Source: Staphylotrichum longicolle
Taxonomy: Eukaryota > Ascomycota > Sordariomycetes > Sordariales > Chaetomiaceae
Direction: 5' to 3'
DNA: 64,000 bases
Assembly (NCBI GenBank): GCA_019096155.1
Contig: JAHCVI010000002.1
Span: 620,001-684,000 of the forward strand
Each line of letters starts with the position of its first letter. The stretch's first letter is position 1. The notes under the pieces are model-generated. The model did no database searches. It saw nothing but the letters and a program-made list of their open reading frames with translations, and was not told where the DNA came from. Below are positions 25,897-35,673 of this stretch, piece by piece. Made by a program: the position numbers and the translations under genes.

Positions 25897-27246
25897 CTAA
25901 ACCATCATCCAAGCCACCCATGCTAGTCCCATCCACACAAACGAGCGCACCACCTCCACCCTCACCCCGGCGCCCGACTCGGGCCCGCAGCACGGCCTCC
26001 TCTCAAACGAGACATTATTCATCCTTGCCGCCACCTCAAACACGCTTCCCGGATAGCTCCCAAAATTATAATAATCCACATTCAGAATATTCGGCGCCCT
26101 CCCCCAATCCGCCCTGCAGTTGCTCGCGGCCATGCCCAGGCTCCCGTTCCCCTCCACCCCGTTCGTCACGTTCAGCTGGCTGACGGCGGGCACCAGGATC
26201 GACTGCCCCAGCACCGACACCTCGACGTTCAGGTTGTGGTTCATCAGGTACAGCCTCTTCTTGGCGTCCTCGGGCTTCAGGTCGGGCGGCCGTTGCACGG
26301 TGCACGGGAAGGCGACGTCGACGGGGTCGAACGGCGTCTCCCACATCTGGCTGAACTGGTCCAGCAACCAGGGGTACGCCGTCTGGTTGGCCATGTAGTC
26401 CATGAACATGACGACGCGCTGGCCCGACAGGATCAGCTGCCCCACCGTCGGCCAGTCGTCCAGCGCCATGGGCACCACCGGCGGGGTGAAGACAAACTGC
26501 GTGATGCCGCTCTCCTCGATGAACTTGACGTACTTGTCCGGCGTCGAGTAGTTGCCGTTGCCCAGCAGGATCGTCACCACGTCGTACGGGTGGGCGGCCA
26601 CCCAGTTCTTGACCTGGCCCAGCCAGTCCGTGATGGGCCCCGCGTCGAGCAGGTCGCAGGACGTGTGGCAGAAGTGCGGCACCGTGCTGTTGGGCAGCGG
26701 CCACTGGATCTGCGCCTGCAGGAAGCGCACGCCGTCGTCGAGCTGCGAGGTGACGGGGTACTGCTGGTTGGCCGCCGCGCTGCCGGCCCGCACGAAGGGG
26801 CTGTTGTGGCAGCCGACCTGGGTCATGTTGCTGTACTTGCGGGCGCAGGGCTCCGGGTAGTTGTTGCAGGGGCGCGTGTTGGTGGGGCGGGGAGGGGCGG
26901 TGGAGGTCGAGGTGGAGGTGGCATTGCCAGAAGCAGTGGTGGTGGTGGGGGAGGAGGTGATGGAGCCGGTGAGGTAGGTGAGGGTGTTGGGTGTTTCGGT
27001 GTAGCTGGCTGTGAGGATGCCCAGATCGGTGGGGAGGCTTGTTGTCGCGAGGGTGACGCGGGACGAGAAGGTCTGGTAGGGTCCGGTTGGTGGTCCGGTG
27101 TGAGACTGAGTCACGTCGCTGCGTGTGCCTGTCAACATTGTGATGTCGGGGCCGTCATCGCTGGTTGAGGTTTGGCAGAACGCGGGGCCGATGCTGACCG
27201 ACAGCAGCCAGAGCAAGCCGGCAATGCGCTGGAGAGACGCCATCAT
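25897..27246 (-). CDS. Secreted PLC-like phosphodiesterase (PI-PLC X superfamily), likely GPI-anchored
   Basis: Intronless, 449 residues; start ATG 27246 (MMASLQRIAGLLWLLSV), giving a clear signal peptide ending near AFCQ. A Thr/Ser-rich linker (about residues 30-130) precedes a PLC-like TIM-barrel domain: NMTQVGCHNSPFV with a candidate catalytic His, QLDDGVRFLQAQ, HTSCDLLDAGPITDWL, and VVMFMDYMANQT. There are many Asn-X-Ser/Thr sites and paired Cys. The C-terminus is hydrophobic (SFVWMGLAWVAWMMV), as for a GPI signal or membrane tail. Acts outside the cell or at the wall; the natural substrate is unknown. Confidence 0.8.
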   Translation of the reverse strand: MMASLQRIAGLLWLLSVSIGPAFCQTSTSDDGPDITMLTGTRSDVTQSHTGPPTGPYQTFSSRVTLATTSLPTDLGILTASYTETPNTLTYLTGSITSSPTTTTASGNATSTSTSTAPPRPTNTRPCNNYPEPCARKYSNMTQVGCHNSPFVRAGSAAANQQYPVTSQLDDGVRFLQAQIQWPLPNSTVPHFCHTSCDLLDAGPITDWLGQVKNWVAAHPYDVVTILLGNGNYSTPDKYVKFIEESGITQFVFTPPVVPMALDDWPTVGQLILSGQRVVMFMDYMANQTAYPWLLDQFSQMWETPFDPVDVAFPCTVQRPPDLKPEDAKKRLYLMNHNLNVEVSVLGQSILVPAVSQLNVTNGVEGNGSLGMAASNCRADWGRAPNILNVDYYNFGSYPGSVFEVAARMNNVSFERRPCCGPESGAGVRVEVVRSFVWMGLAWVAWMMV

Positions 27247-28434
27247 GAACGATGGGGAGGGGTTTCGGGACTGGAAAAGCACATCGAAAATGGAAAGGGT
27301 CCAAGATGAATTGGAAGAAATCCAAATCGGCGAATATTAAGTTTCGGGTGTCTGGACCGATTCGAACTCCTCCAGGAGATCACCGCAGGGCAACCTTAAA
27401 ACAGGGCCTGGGACAGGGAGTGGACCAGATGTCAGGAATGCCCCTGTCAGCACCGCCGCATCAGTGGGTCGTTCTTCACACGAGTTGAACCCTGCCGCCA
27501 CCAGCGGTTGCGCGACACCGGACGAGACTCGGGGTGCTCTTGCCCAGTGATTGCCACGCAATCAGTCGAGTTGTTTTTAGCACCCAAGGCTCCCAAATTT
27601 CTAAGAGAATGGAGTACCTTAGTGTTGCTGAAGCTGACTGTTTCCACGCAGCACACTGCCGGTGTTTCCGATCAGCAGGCAATGACGTCGTCGCCAAGGT
27701 CCATCGGCAGAAAATCCGAGATTAGCGCGTCCACAGCGCCCACAGCGCCCACAGCGCCCACTCCTTCTCATCTGCCCAAACTGCCCTGTGAAAATTGCAA
27801 GGTTTTCAGGGTCAGAGGAGGGCACAAAGTTGGTTGTTTATTAGAGGTAGTGACGTTGCCTTGCCGTGAAAATCATATCAACAAGCGCCTTACTTGACGG
27901 GTAATTGGCCAGAAGCGCCGGGCTGTTGACCGCCAGACTTGAATCCAAGGCTCAGAGCCAGTTGAGGTCGCCCCTGCACACGCTTCCCAAACACCCGGAA
28001 AACCCTCTGGACCCCTGCGGCTTCTGCACTGCCTGCGCTTGGCAGTAATCCGTCAACTCATTCCCCCTGCAACACGGTAGACGACATCATTGCTGCAACG
28101 AAAGAGAACCCTTCTGGCCTGGAAGATCCCGTCTGATCCTTCATCTCTTGCTGCCGCTCCCTATTTTCTCCTCCTGGGTCTTCTCCACTGGAGATCTCGA
28201 TTGTTCCGCAGTTGGTTCAACAGCGGCTTTGGATTTCTCTTTTGTTTCTTTTCAGGTTTCCGTGATCTCGTGGCAAGCCTGCCTTATGCTGGGGTGTCAT
28301 TGCCGCAATCGACCCTGAGCACCCAAGTCAAACCCCAGGCTCACCCGCGCAGCAGGCCTGCATTGGCATTGAGCTTATTTACGCCTCTTCCTTTGCCGTC
28401 TTGGACATTGAACGCCTAGAAACCACGGCCAAAG
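27247..28434. other. Divergent promoter region
   Basis: 1.2 kb between the phosphodiesterase start and the SUR7-family start. It contains three exact tandem GCCCACAGC units near 27734-27760. No gene seen. Confidence 0.5.
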
Positions 28435-29409
28435 ATGGGATTGCCATCCGCCCTCCGGTCCCGCATGAGGCCCAGCACTGAGAAGAACGACCCCCCATCA
28501 CCCTCGAGTCCCAGCCCCCAAAACTCTGCCACGCAACAGCCCGCCGAGGCCAGCGACAATGTCAGCTTCAAGCGAGCGACCAGAATGCGTAAGGGCTTCG
28601 CCCTGAGCGCATCAGTGGCATACCTCCTCTCCTGGATCTTCCTCGTCCTCGTGCTCATCGGCAACACCTACAATCGTCCCGTCCTCTCCAGCATCTGTAT
28701 GTCTTTCCCTCCTTTCCAAAACCAAACCCAGCTAATCCTCCCCATAGACTTCTTCAAGCTCAACCTCGCCGACATCATCCCCACCTCGGTCCCCAACGCC
28801 TCCCTGATCAACAGCATCGCCCAGTCCATCGGCCTGCACGACTTCTACCAGGTCGGCCTCTGGTCCTTCTGCGAGGGCTACCTCCACGAAGGCATCACCT
28901 TCTGCTCCCGCCCGCAGACCCTCTACTGGTTCAACCCGGTCGAGATCCTCATGAACGAGCTGCTCGCGGGCGCCACCATCGCCCTGCCCACCGAGGTCAT
29001 CACCATCCTGTCGGTGCTGCGCATCGCGTCGCAGATCATGTTTGGCTTCTTCCTGACGGGCGCGGTGCTGGGGTTCCTGCTGATCTTCTTGTCGCCCATG
29101 GCGGTCTGGTCGCGGTGGTGGAGCCTGCCGCTGGCGGTGGTGGCGTTCCTCGAGATGATGATCGTGCTGGCGGCGAGCGTGGTCGGCACGGCCATCAGCG
29201 TCGCGTTCAAGTACGCCGCCGAGGCGCAGAGCGAGCTGAACATCCACGTCGAGATCGGCGTCAAGATGTTTGTGTTTATGTGGCTGGCGACGGGGTTCAG
29301 CTTGTGGGCGTTTGCGGTGCACTCCGGCATGGGGTGCTGCTGTACGAGCCGGCGGGATCTGAAGACGGGGAGGAGGGTCGTGAGGGACGGGCGCGGGGTG
29401 AGGGCGTGA
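28435..29409 (+). CDS. SUR7/PalI-family membrane protein (claudin-like)
   Basis: Four-pass plasma-membrane protein of the SUR7/PalI group; family members mark eisosomes or cortical patches or act in pH sensing. 307 residues; start ATG 28435, intron 28697-28747 (giving SSIYFFKLNLADII), stop TGA 29409. The cytosolic N-terminus is Ser/Pro-rich. TM1 is AYLLSWIFLVLVLIGN. The extracellular loop has the family GLW...C...C pattern (YQVGLWSFCEGY, then a second Cys in FCSRP). TM2-TM4 lie at about 29040-29095, 29125-29200 and 29265-29320. The tail is short, basic and Cys-rich. Confidence 0.85.
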   Translation: MGLPSALRSRMRPSTEKNDPPSPSSPSPQNSATQQPAEASDNVSFKRATRMRKGFALSASVAYLLSWIFLVLVLIGNTYNRPVLSSICMSFPPFQNQTQLILPIDFFKLNLADIIPTSVPNASLINSIAQSIGLHDFYQVGLWSFCEGYLHEGITFCSRPQTLYWFNPVEILMNELLAGATIALPTEVITILSVLRIASQIMFGFFLTGAVLGFLLIFLSPMAVWSRWWSLPLAVVAFLEMMIVLAASVVGTAISVAFKYAAEAQSELNIHVEIGVKMFVFMWLATGFSLWAFAVHSGMGCCCTSRRDLKTGRRVVRDGRGVRA

Positions 29410-30676
29410 GTGAGTGAATTAATAGGGGAGGAGTTGTGAGATGGAGATTCGGGAGAGGGGATACAATGATACCATGGTTTAGGTTGGTTGGGTTAGAGCG
29501 GGTTGTGATATATGGCATAGAACGGTGGTCATGATATTCCTACATAGAGTCTCACATACGGTCCATATTTAAATCATACAGACAATATGCTTGACGATGG
29601 ACACAGAAGCCCACACGCCCTCCACTCCACGCAGGCTCACGCACAGTATTCCACATGCTAGGTCACCGGACAAGGCCACCGAACGAATAGATTCAACAGT
29701 CATCTACCCATCGCTTGACACTTCCCGACTCATAAGAAGGCAGACAGTCAGAGTAGTTACATACACTCAGTACTCAAGTATTAACTACACACAACGAAGT
29801 AGGCCAATCCCCGTCTCCGAGAATCGCCGCTGCCACCGACACCACCTCCAAAGAAAAATGGCTAGCTTGGACCTCTTTTTCGAACCCAGAGTCTCAAGAC
29901 CACATGTTTTCCATTCCCTTCCGGCAGGCTGTTCTCTCTTGCCAGAACAACCCTACAGGGAAAACCCGAAACTTGTCAAAACAACCCAACCCCACACAAA
30001 CAGGATCATGAGGGTTGGGTTGTAGATTGCCAACGAGCTGGACCAACATCCCCACCAGGAGGAAATCAGTACTCGGGCGGAGTTGCCAGAAAAAAGACAG
30101 AAAAAAGTGAGAGTACGCAAGAGAATATTACATCTCAAGACAGGCACGCAGCAATCGAGCCCCCCCACCACCTCTGAGAGAGAGAGGAAAGTGGAGAGGC
30201 CACAAGCAAGCGGGAGCTCAGAAAAGTGAGTTCACCGGGAATCCACCACACCACCACCACCGCCACCATCCCGGGCACGGCACGATGAAGCGGACCCGAA
30301 CCAGTCAGGGGCGTTCCATCAGTGGCGTACCACTGGGAAGGGGGGGGGCTATTAGATGGGGAATGGGGAAGTTCCAGAGTAAAGCTCGAGCCCACCGCTG
30401 CTGTTGTGTTTCAAACAACGAAGTGAGTGAGTGGAACGGCCATCTTTGCTCTTTCCCGCGGATCGGCCCTGGGAACGTCATGGATTTGACGGGGGACGGG
30501 ATGGGAGGGGGAAACTTGGTCGGAGAGACTGCCCGAGGCGGACGTGGAGTGGTCGACGCCGTGTTTGGGGAGTCCCTCTTATTAAAACCAAGCCCTCCGT
30601 CTTCCTGGAGTTTTGAAAAAAGGGGGTCTTCTTCTTTCGAATTGTGAAACCCTCACAGAGGCAGGTCGCCGGGAAT
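29410..30676. other. Intergenic between convergent genes
   Basis: 1.27 kb of 3' flank for both neighbours. AT-richer than the genes, with a short G8 run near 30342. No gene seen. Confidence 0.5.
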
Positions 30677-31507
30677 TTACTGGCGGACGACGATGCCGTT
30701 GCGGCGGGAGCTGCGCTCGACGTACTCGACCTCATCCTCAGACGACGAGCACGAGTCGTCGTAGGAGCAGCGGGAGCCACCGCAGTCGAGGCGGACGCGC
30801 TCGCCCTTGCGGGTGATGCCGTAGCGCTCGCAGGTGCAGCTGGAGCAGTCGGACGCCGGGGTGCTGTAGCCGGACGACGAGCCGGAGCTGTCGGAGCGGT
30901 ACGAGAGCGAGGAGCCGACGGACGAGGCCGGGGAGCCGGGGGCGCCGAAGTCGGTGATGATCTCCTCGCCGTAGTAGTCGTCGTAGATGCCGGTGGCCGC
31001 GAAGTGGCTCGAGAGCTCGTCCTCGTCAAAGTCGTTGTCGAGGATGTGGCGGGTGGCGTTGGGCGACACGGGCTTGGGGGCCTTGATCTGGGAGACGGAC
31101 AGGGGGCGGCCCTTGGGGATGTCGCCGTGGGTGGACGAGCGGCTCTTGGAGGACGAGGTCGACTTGCGGGACGACGACTTGGAGGAAGAAGAAGACGAGG
31201 AAGACTTGGCCTTGGGGACGTCAAGGATGTTCAGGGCGCGGCCGGTGGTGGGCTCGACGGTGGAGTCCTCGCTGGGGTTGTGCGAGACGTGGTAGCCATC
31301 GATGATGTAGTAGTACCAGTAGCGCTGGCCGGGCTGGAGAGTGGCCTGCTGGAAGCGGAAGGTGCCCTTCCAGGTGCCCGACTTGGACGAGGTCTTGTCC
31401 TTGGAGAGCGGGAGCTGGCCGCTGTAGTTGTCCCAGGAACCGAGGAGGTGGACGGTCTTGACGCCCGAGGAGACGCGGAGAGAGAAGTTGAGCTGGATGG
31501 CGGACAT
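30677..31507 (-). CDS. EsdC-like protein with AMPK-type glycogen-binding domain
   Basis: 276 residues, intronless; start ATG 31507. The N-terminal 85 residues form a CBM48/AMPK-beta glycogen-binding module: VKTVHLLGSWDNYSGQLPL, GTWKGTFRF, then YWYYYIIDGYHVSHNPSED. A Ser/Lys-rich linker follows, then an acidic patch (NDFDEDELSSHF). The C-terminal Cys-rich motif is CSSCTCERYGITRKGERVRL. The layout matches Aspergillus EsdC (early sexual development). Inferred role: sugar-polymer sensing linked to sexual development. There is no kinase-binding C-terminus like that of true AMPK beta subunits. Confidence 0.75.
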   Translation of the reverse strand: MSAIQLNFSLRVSSGVKTVHLLGSWDNYSGQLPLSKDKTSSKSGTWKGTFRFQQATLQPGQRYWYYYIIDGYHVSHNPSEDSTVEPTTGRALNILDVPKAKSSSSSSSSKSSSRKSTSSSKSRSSTHGDIPKGRPLSVSQIKAPKPVSPNATRHILDNDFDEDELSSHFAATGIYDDYYGEEIITDFGAPGSPASSVGSSLSYRSDSSGSSSGYSTPASDCSSCTCERYGITRKGERVRLDCGGSRCSYDDSCSSSEDEVEYVERSSRRNGIVVRQ

Positions 31508-34117
31508 TTTGGCTTCGTTATTAAGGAGATCGAATTGCTGAAAAATTAAAGTGTCTTGAAAAGAACAGTCTTTGCGCTGAAGAGCGTGACGAGCAAGTAA
31601 ACCAGTGTTGTTTTGGTGGGTGAAAGTGATTAGTAGCGAGACCAGCAAGCTACAGAGAGTTTTGGATTTTTGGTATTAGTTTGGATTAACAGAGCACAGC
31701 TCCGTAAAGAGGGAGTAAAAAAAAAGAGGTAAAAAAAAACAACAAAGATTTGGTTGTTGAGTGCTTGCTGCAGAAGAAAAGAGAAGGGAAGGAAATGAGG
31801 CCGAGGGGAACGGCCCTTATATGTATCAAGGCGAGGCCAGCTCTCAAGAGGAGGAGAGGGCGGAGATGGTGGGTTGCCCAGCATCGGCCCAGCTCTAACG
31901 AATCGGCTGGGGGAACACAACAAGCCCTGGCCGCGCAGAATGGGCCATGAGGGACATGCAGGCTGCCGGCCGAGAGATGGTTCTCAACGAAGCCAATGAG
32001 AAGGTCCTCTTCCGGGAGGAGGCAGAACGGCACAGAGAGCTCTTCCCTGTCGGCGGACATGGCTTCATGGCTGTCACCGAGAGTGCTCCCCTGCGCTCCC
32101 TGCCTTCCAAGGTGGGCCGTGCAGCCATGCAGCACTACTGCAAGATGGGCGGCTAAGAAGCGACGCCCTGATGGGACGAAAATGGAAGAGTTGATGAGAG
32201 TTCAGTTGAGAGAAGCATTTGTGGGGGCCGGGCCCCCGAAGCTGTGATCACAGGCGCTAGGCTGTCTTGGGACTAGCTGGGCGTCTAAATCCCTGCGCAC
32301 CATGGCCAATCACGGCAGGCAAGCCACTTACATCGCGCCTTCTGCGAACGCAATCCATTAACTCTCATCACACACATTGCATGCAAGCCCCGCCAATAAT
32401 CGAGCGCTGTGTTCCCGCTGAACCTGCTGTGTGCCATCATCGCCCTCGCACCCGTCAAAAACTCTCAATGCGGGCCCCGACCCATGGGCACGGCGGGCAT
32501 GGCTGCGAGCGTGACTGCGAGCAATGAGAACACTGAGCCTCGACCATGTCGCATCTGACAGGTCAATCCCATGGCGCTGGATGTGATGCGTGCCTTGCAC
32601 CAGGCACACCCGCTCACTATCCAGGAAAGCGTTCCAATCCAGAGAGGTGATCGAAAAAGAGCAAGCCGACTGCAGCATCAGCATGCAACCCTCTGTCTGC
32701 AACTCGGCTGCACCCTGCACTCGGCCATGTGGGGAGGCTGGCCGCGCATTGGGTCGACAACTTGATAGCGCAGCATCTCCGGCCTCCCCTCTCCGTCTGC
32801 CATTGCGGGTAAAGTGGTCAAGTGGCCAGCTGTGTCGATCCAGTCAGCGGCCTCAGGAGCCCTGCTCGCAACAAAGACCATGCTGCGGAAGACCCGAACC
32901 GGAGTTGTGGAGAGGACCGTCGCTTTCAGGTGGCCGCCTCTGCCGGCCTCATGGCGAGCGCGCCGCAACGGTGCACTGGGAACGGCCCTAGAAAGTTCGG
33001 GGATACGCAAGATGGAATGCTTCAGTTCGATCGAAAAGGCGGCCACACGGAACCTGCCGATGTGGTGAACAGCCAGCCTCCAATTTGTGCCGACCGATCG
33101 CCATCTGCATGCTGCGCTGCTGTCGTCCATTCCGTGAGGGCCTTCCCCCGCTTTACCAAGCCTCATCAGCCAGACACCAGAGGAAGCAAATACTCCGGCC
33201 CTCTGTCAGCCCCCGTCACTCGATCAAACTATTGCAGCATCGGACGAGGTCAGCCTATCCCATGCATGCAGGCAATTCACTTAGCTCCGGCGGGTAGGTG
33301 AGCAGACGACACCGTCACACCTGGGATGCAACAATCGAAGAAGGTGAGCACCCTGTTCCGTGCTCAATACTACAGGATGCGGGTGTGTAATATCCACCTT
33401 GGTTGGAACCTTGCTGGACATGCTCACTGGGCAGCTCGCTCCGAGAACCCCATCAGCCAATGTCCGTTCCTAGGATAGCCGCCGTGATTCCCACCTGCCG
33501 CGTTTACTGCACAACCAACACGCACTCTCGCGGCTGAAGTCCATCTGCAGAGCTTGTGCTGGTCTTGTCCGAGCCCGGACATTCTGTGGCTTCAAGCGCG
33601 ATGTTGTCACCTTTTTGGGGCAAGTGAGTCCGGGACAAACCACCCCCGTGGCTTCGAAGCGAAGGGACCACCTTACTCACTTGCGGAGTCAGGATGAGAT
33701 ACGGCCCCTCAGTTCTTCCACGCTGCGTCGCAAAAGACACCAGACTCTCTTGAGCTGGCCTCATTTGCACTATCCCTTGCACCCTCAGCCTCTTTTCTCT
33801 CACATTCAAGTAATGACTGACTTGGTCTGCTCTGCCAGACAATGTGTCTCAGACTCAAAGGTAGTTGGAGGGTGGGTGTTCCAGAGCATGCTTAAACATA
33901 GACAAGTCAGACACTATACAATCAAGGACAGAGGTTGAAAAGTCAACTACGTGTTCATGTTTGAGCTGCCTATGCCATCTTCAAAAAGCTGTGTCATCAA
34001 ACCCATCCCCACCCTCCCGTCACCCCAACAACCCAACCGCCGTTTACAACCTCTCAACCTCCTTTCTCCCCTCCTCAGAGCACCATCAACCGCATCAAAT
34101 CCCGTCAACGCCCCCCA
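31508..34117. other. Intergenic, upstream of the EsdC-like gene
   Basis: 2.6 kb. A 69-codon ORF at 31947-32156 (+) has balanced composition but no recognisable family and is not called. The rest has no coding character. Confidence 0.45.
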
Positions 34118-34865
34118 TCAAGCACTCTCCAACCCCTCCACCCCAACCTCCTCCACCCACCACCCGCGAAAAACCCTCAACCTCTCCCCGCGCACCTTCG
34201 CCACCCCCCTCCCGACCTCCGTCTTCATCATCCCCTCGAGCTTGACGAGCTTCTCGTCCAGGTGCGCCATCGACGCCGCCATGCTGCGCGCCGTCTTGGC
34301 TCCGCCGTACGTGAACATGCGCCCGAGCCCGACGGCGCCGATGGCGTCGAGCCGGTCGGCGTCCTGCACCACCGCGAGCTCCGGGTGCTGCGCGATGAGC
34401 GCGGCGGTGTGGGACGGCGGGTTCGTCGTCTCGGTGGTGTAGGAGACGCCGGCGCAGATGCGCTGGACGGTCTGGGCGAGCGGGAGGGGGCAGGCGTGGG
34501 CGGTGAGGACGGCGGTGATGAGCGTGGCGGCGGATTCGTTGGGTTTGAGGTATCTTTTGGGTTGGTTGGGTGTTAAGTTTGAGGTTATGAGCAATTTGGG
34601 GGGAAAGGGGATCGGGGTGAGAGAAGACTGACTTGCGGTCGCCGACGTCGTGGAGCAGGGCGGCCAGGTGGATGGTGCGCAGGTCCAGGGTGGACTTGAA
34701 GGCGGGGTCGGAGTGGTTGTAGATGTGGTGGGCCATGGCCACGACGCGTTCGATGTGGTCCCAGGAGTGGGAGGCGTCGTAGTGGCTCATGTACTCCTTG
34801 ACGTGGGCCGTGATGGCTTGGATGAGCGGGTCGTCAGGGAAGGCGTTCATCGCTGACACAGACAT
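34118..34865 (-). CDS. HD-domain metal-dependent phosphohydrolase
   Basis: 222 residues; start ATG 34865 (MSVSAMNAFPDDPL; an internal Met is also possible). Intron 34554-34632 joins GDRK to YLKPNESAATL. HD-superfamily metal ligands are visible: SWDHIERVVAMAHHIY, LLHDVGDRK (the HD pair) and the late Asp in VVQDADRLDAIGAVGLGRMF. This matches the small YedJ-like HD hydrolases. Substrate unknown; probably a nucleotide-type phosphomonoester. Confidence 0.85.
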
Positions 34866-35673
34866 GGTGGCGGTGGGGGTTGGCCGTGATGATATTCTGG
34901 AACCCAAGGAGGTTGTCTTTCAGAAACACTGAAAGAGACGTCCGGTTCCAGTTATGTAGTGAAACAGCAAGAGAGACGAAAATAATTATCTGCTGAGGTT
35001 GTTCCTTCTTAAGGTGAGCAGTCCCACTGAAGATTTAGAGGTGGGTCTGCTGTCTGTCTCACCAGCGCAGGCAACAGCTGCAATGTGAGCGGTGCAACCT
35101 AGAAGTAGGGAGAATCTGCATGTCTGGCGAAGTTGGGCCACTAAACACCATGAGCCGCAAGAGTCATACGGCGAGCCCGCAATTGCATCCGCCCTCGTCC
35201 GTTGTCTTCTTTGACCAATTGTGCAAATCTGGAGTAGACTTGAGCAAACATGGAAACGCATTTCTAAGTGCTATTTTTGTGAGACTTTCAGTCGAACACT
35301 CACTTAATTAAAAGTGCCTGTAAACATATCAAGGGATTGAGAGCACGATAGCAAGAGAAGGAGTAGTAGTGGGTGGGTATATTTGAAGAAGAAGTGAAAT
35401 GATTTTTTTGCAGGTCTATCCGTGTATTAAGCGTCCTGTTGAGCTCTATGTATTGTGGTGTGAAAAAGGAAAGCCAAATAAATACCCCAACACCTTTTCT
35501 ACCTGATGCAACCCTCCTATTATGATACCCATCCGTCGTCCATTAGGTATACGCTACCTGACCCATTCATCTAGCATCTCTCATACCCAACATCAAAGCA
35601 TCACATACATAACCAGGCACCACAACATTCACTCACAATCCCCTTCAATGCAAAAAAAGGGGGGCTAGTCGAC
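34866..35673. other. Intergenic
   Basis: 0.8 kb between the HD gene start and the 3' end of the wall-protein gene. AT-richer, with no gene seen. Confidence 0.5.

Noticed and set aside
26236..27168. Plus-strand ORF of 310 codons opposite the phosphodiesterase gene
   Set aside because: Antisense shadow: Arg/Gly/Val-rich and without domain, while the minus strand has signal peptide, domain and tail.
30644..31549. Plus-strand ORF of 301 codons opposite the EsdC-like gene
   Set aside because: Antisense shadow of a Ser-rich coding region.
31947..32156. 69-codon ORF with balanced composition
   Set aside because: No recognised family, no promoter context and weak length; left uncalled.
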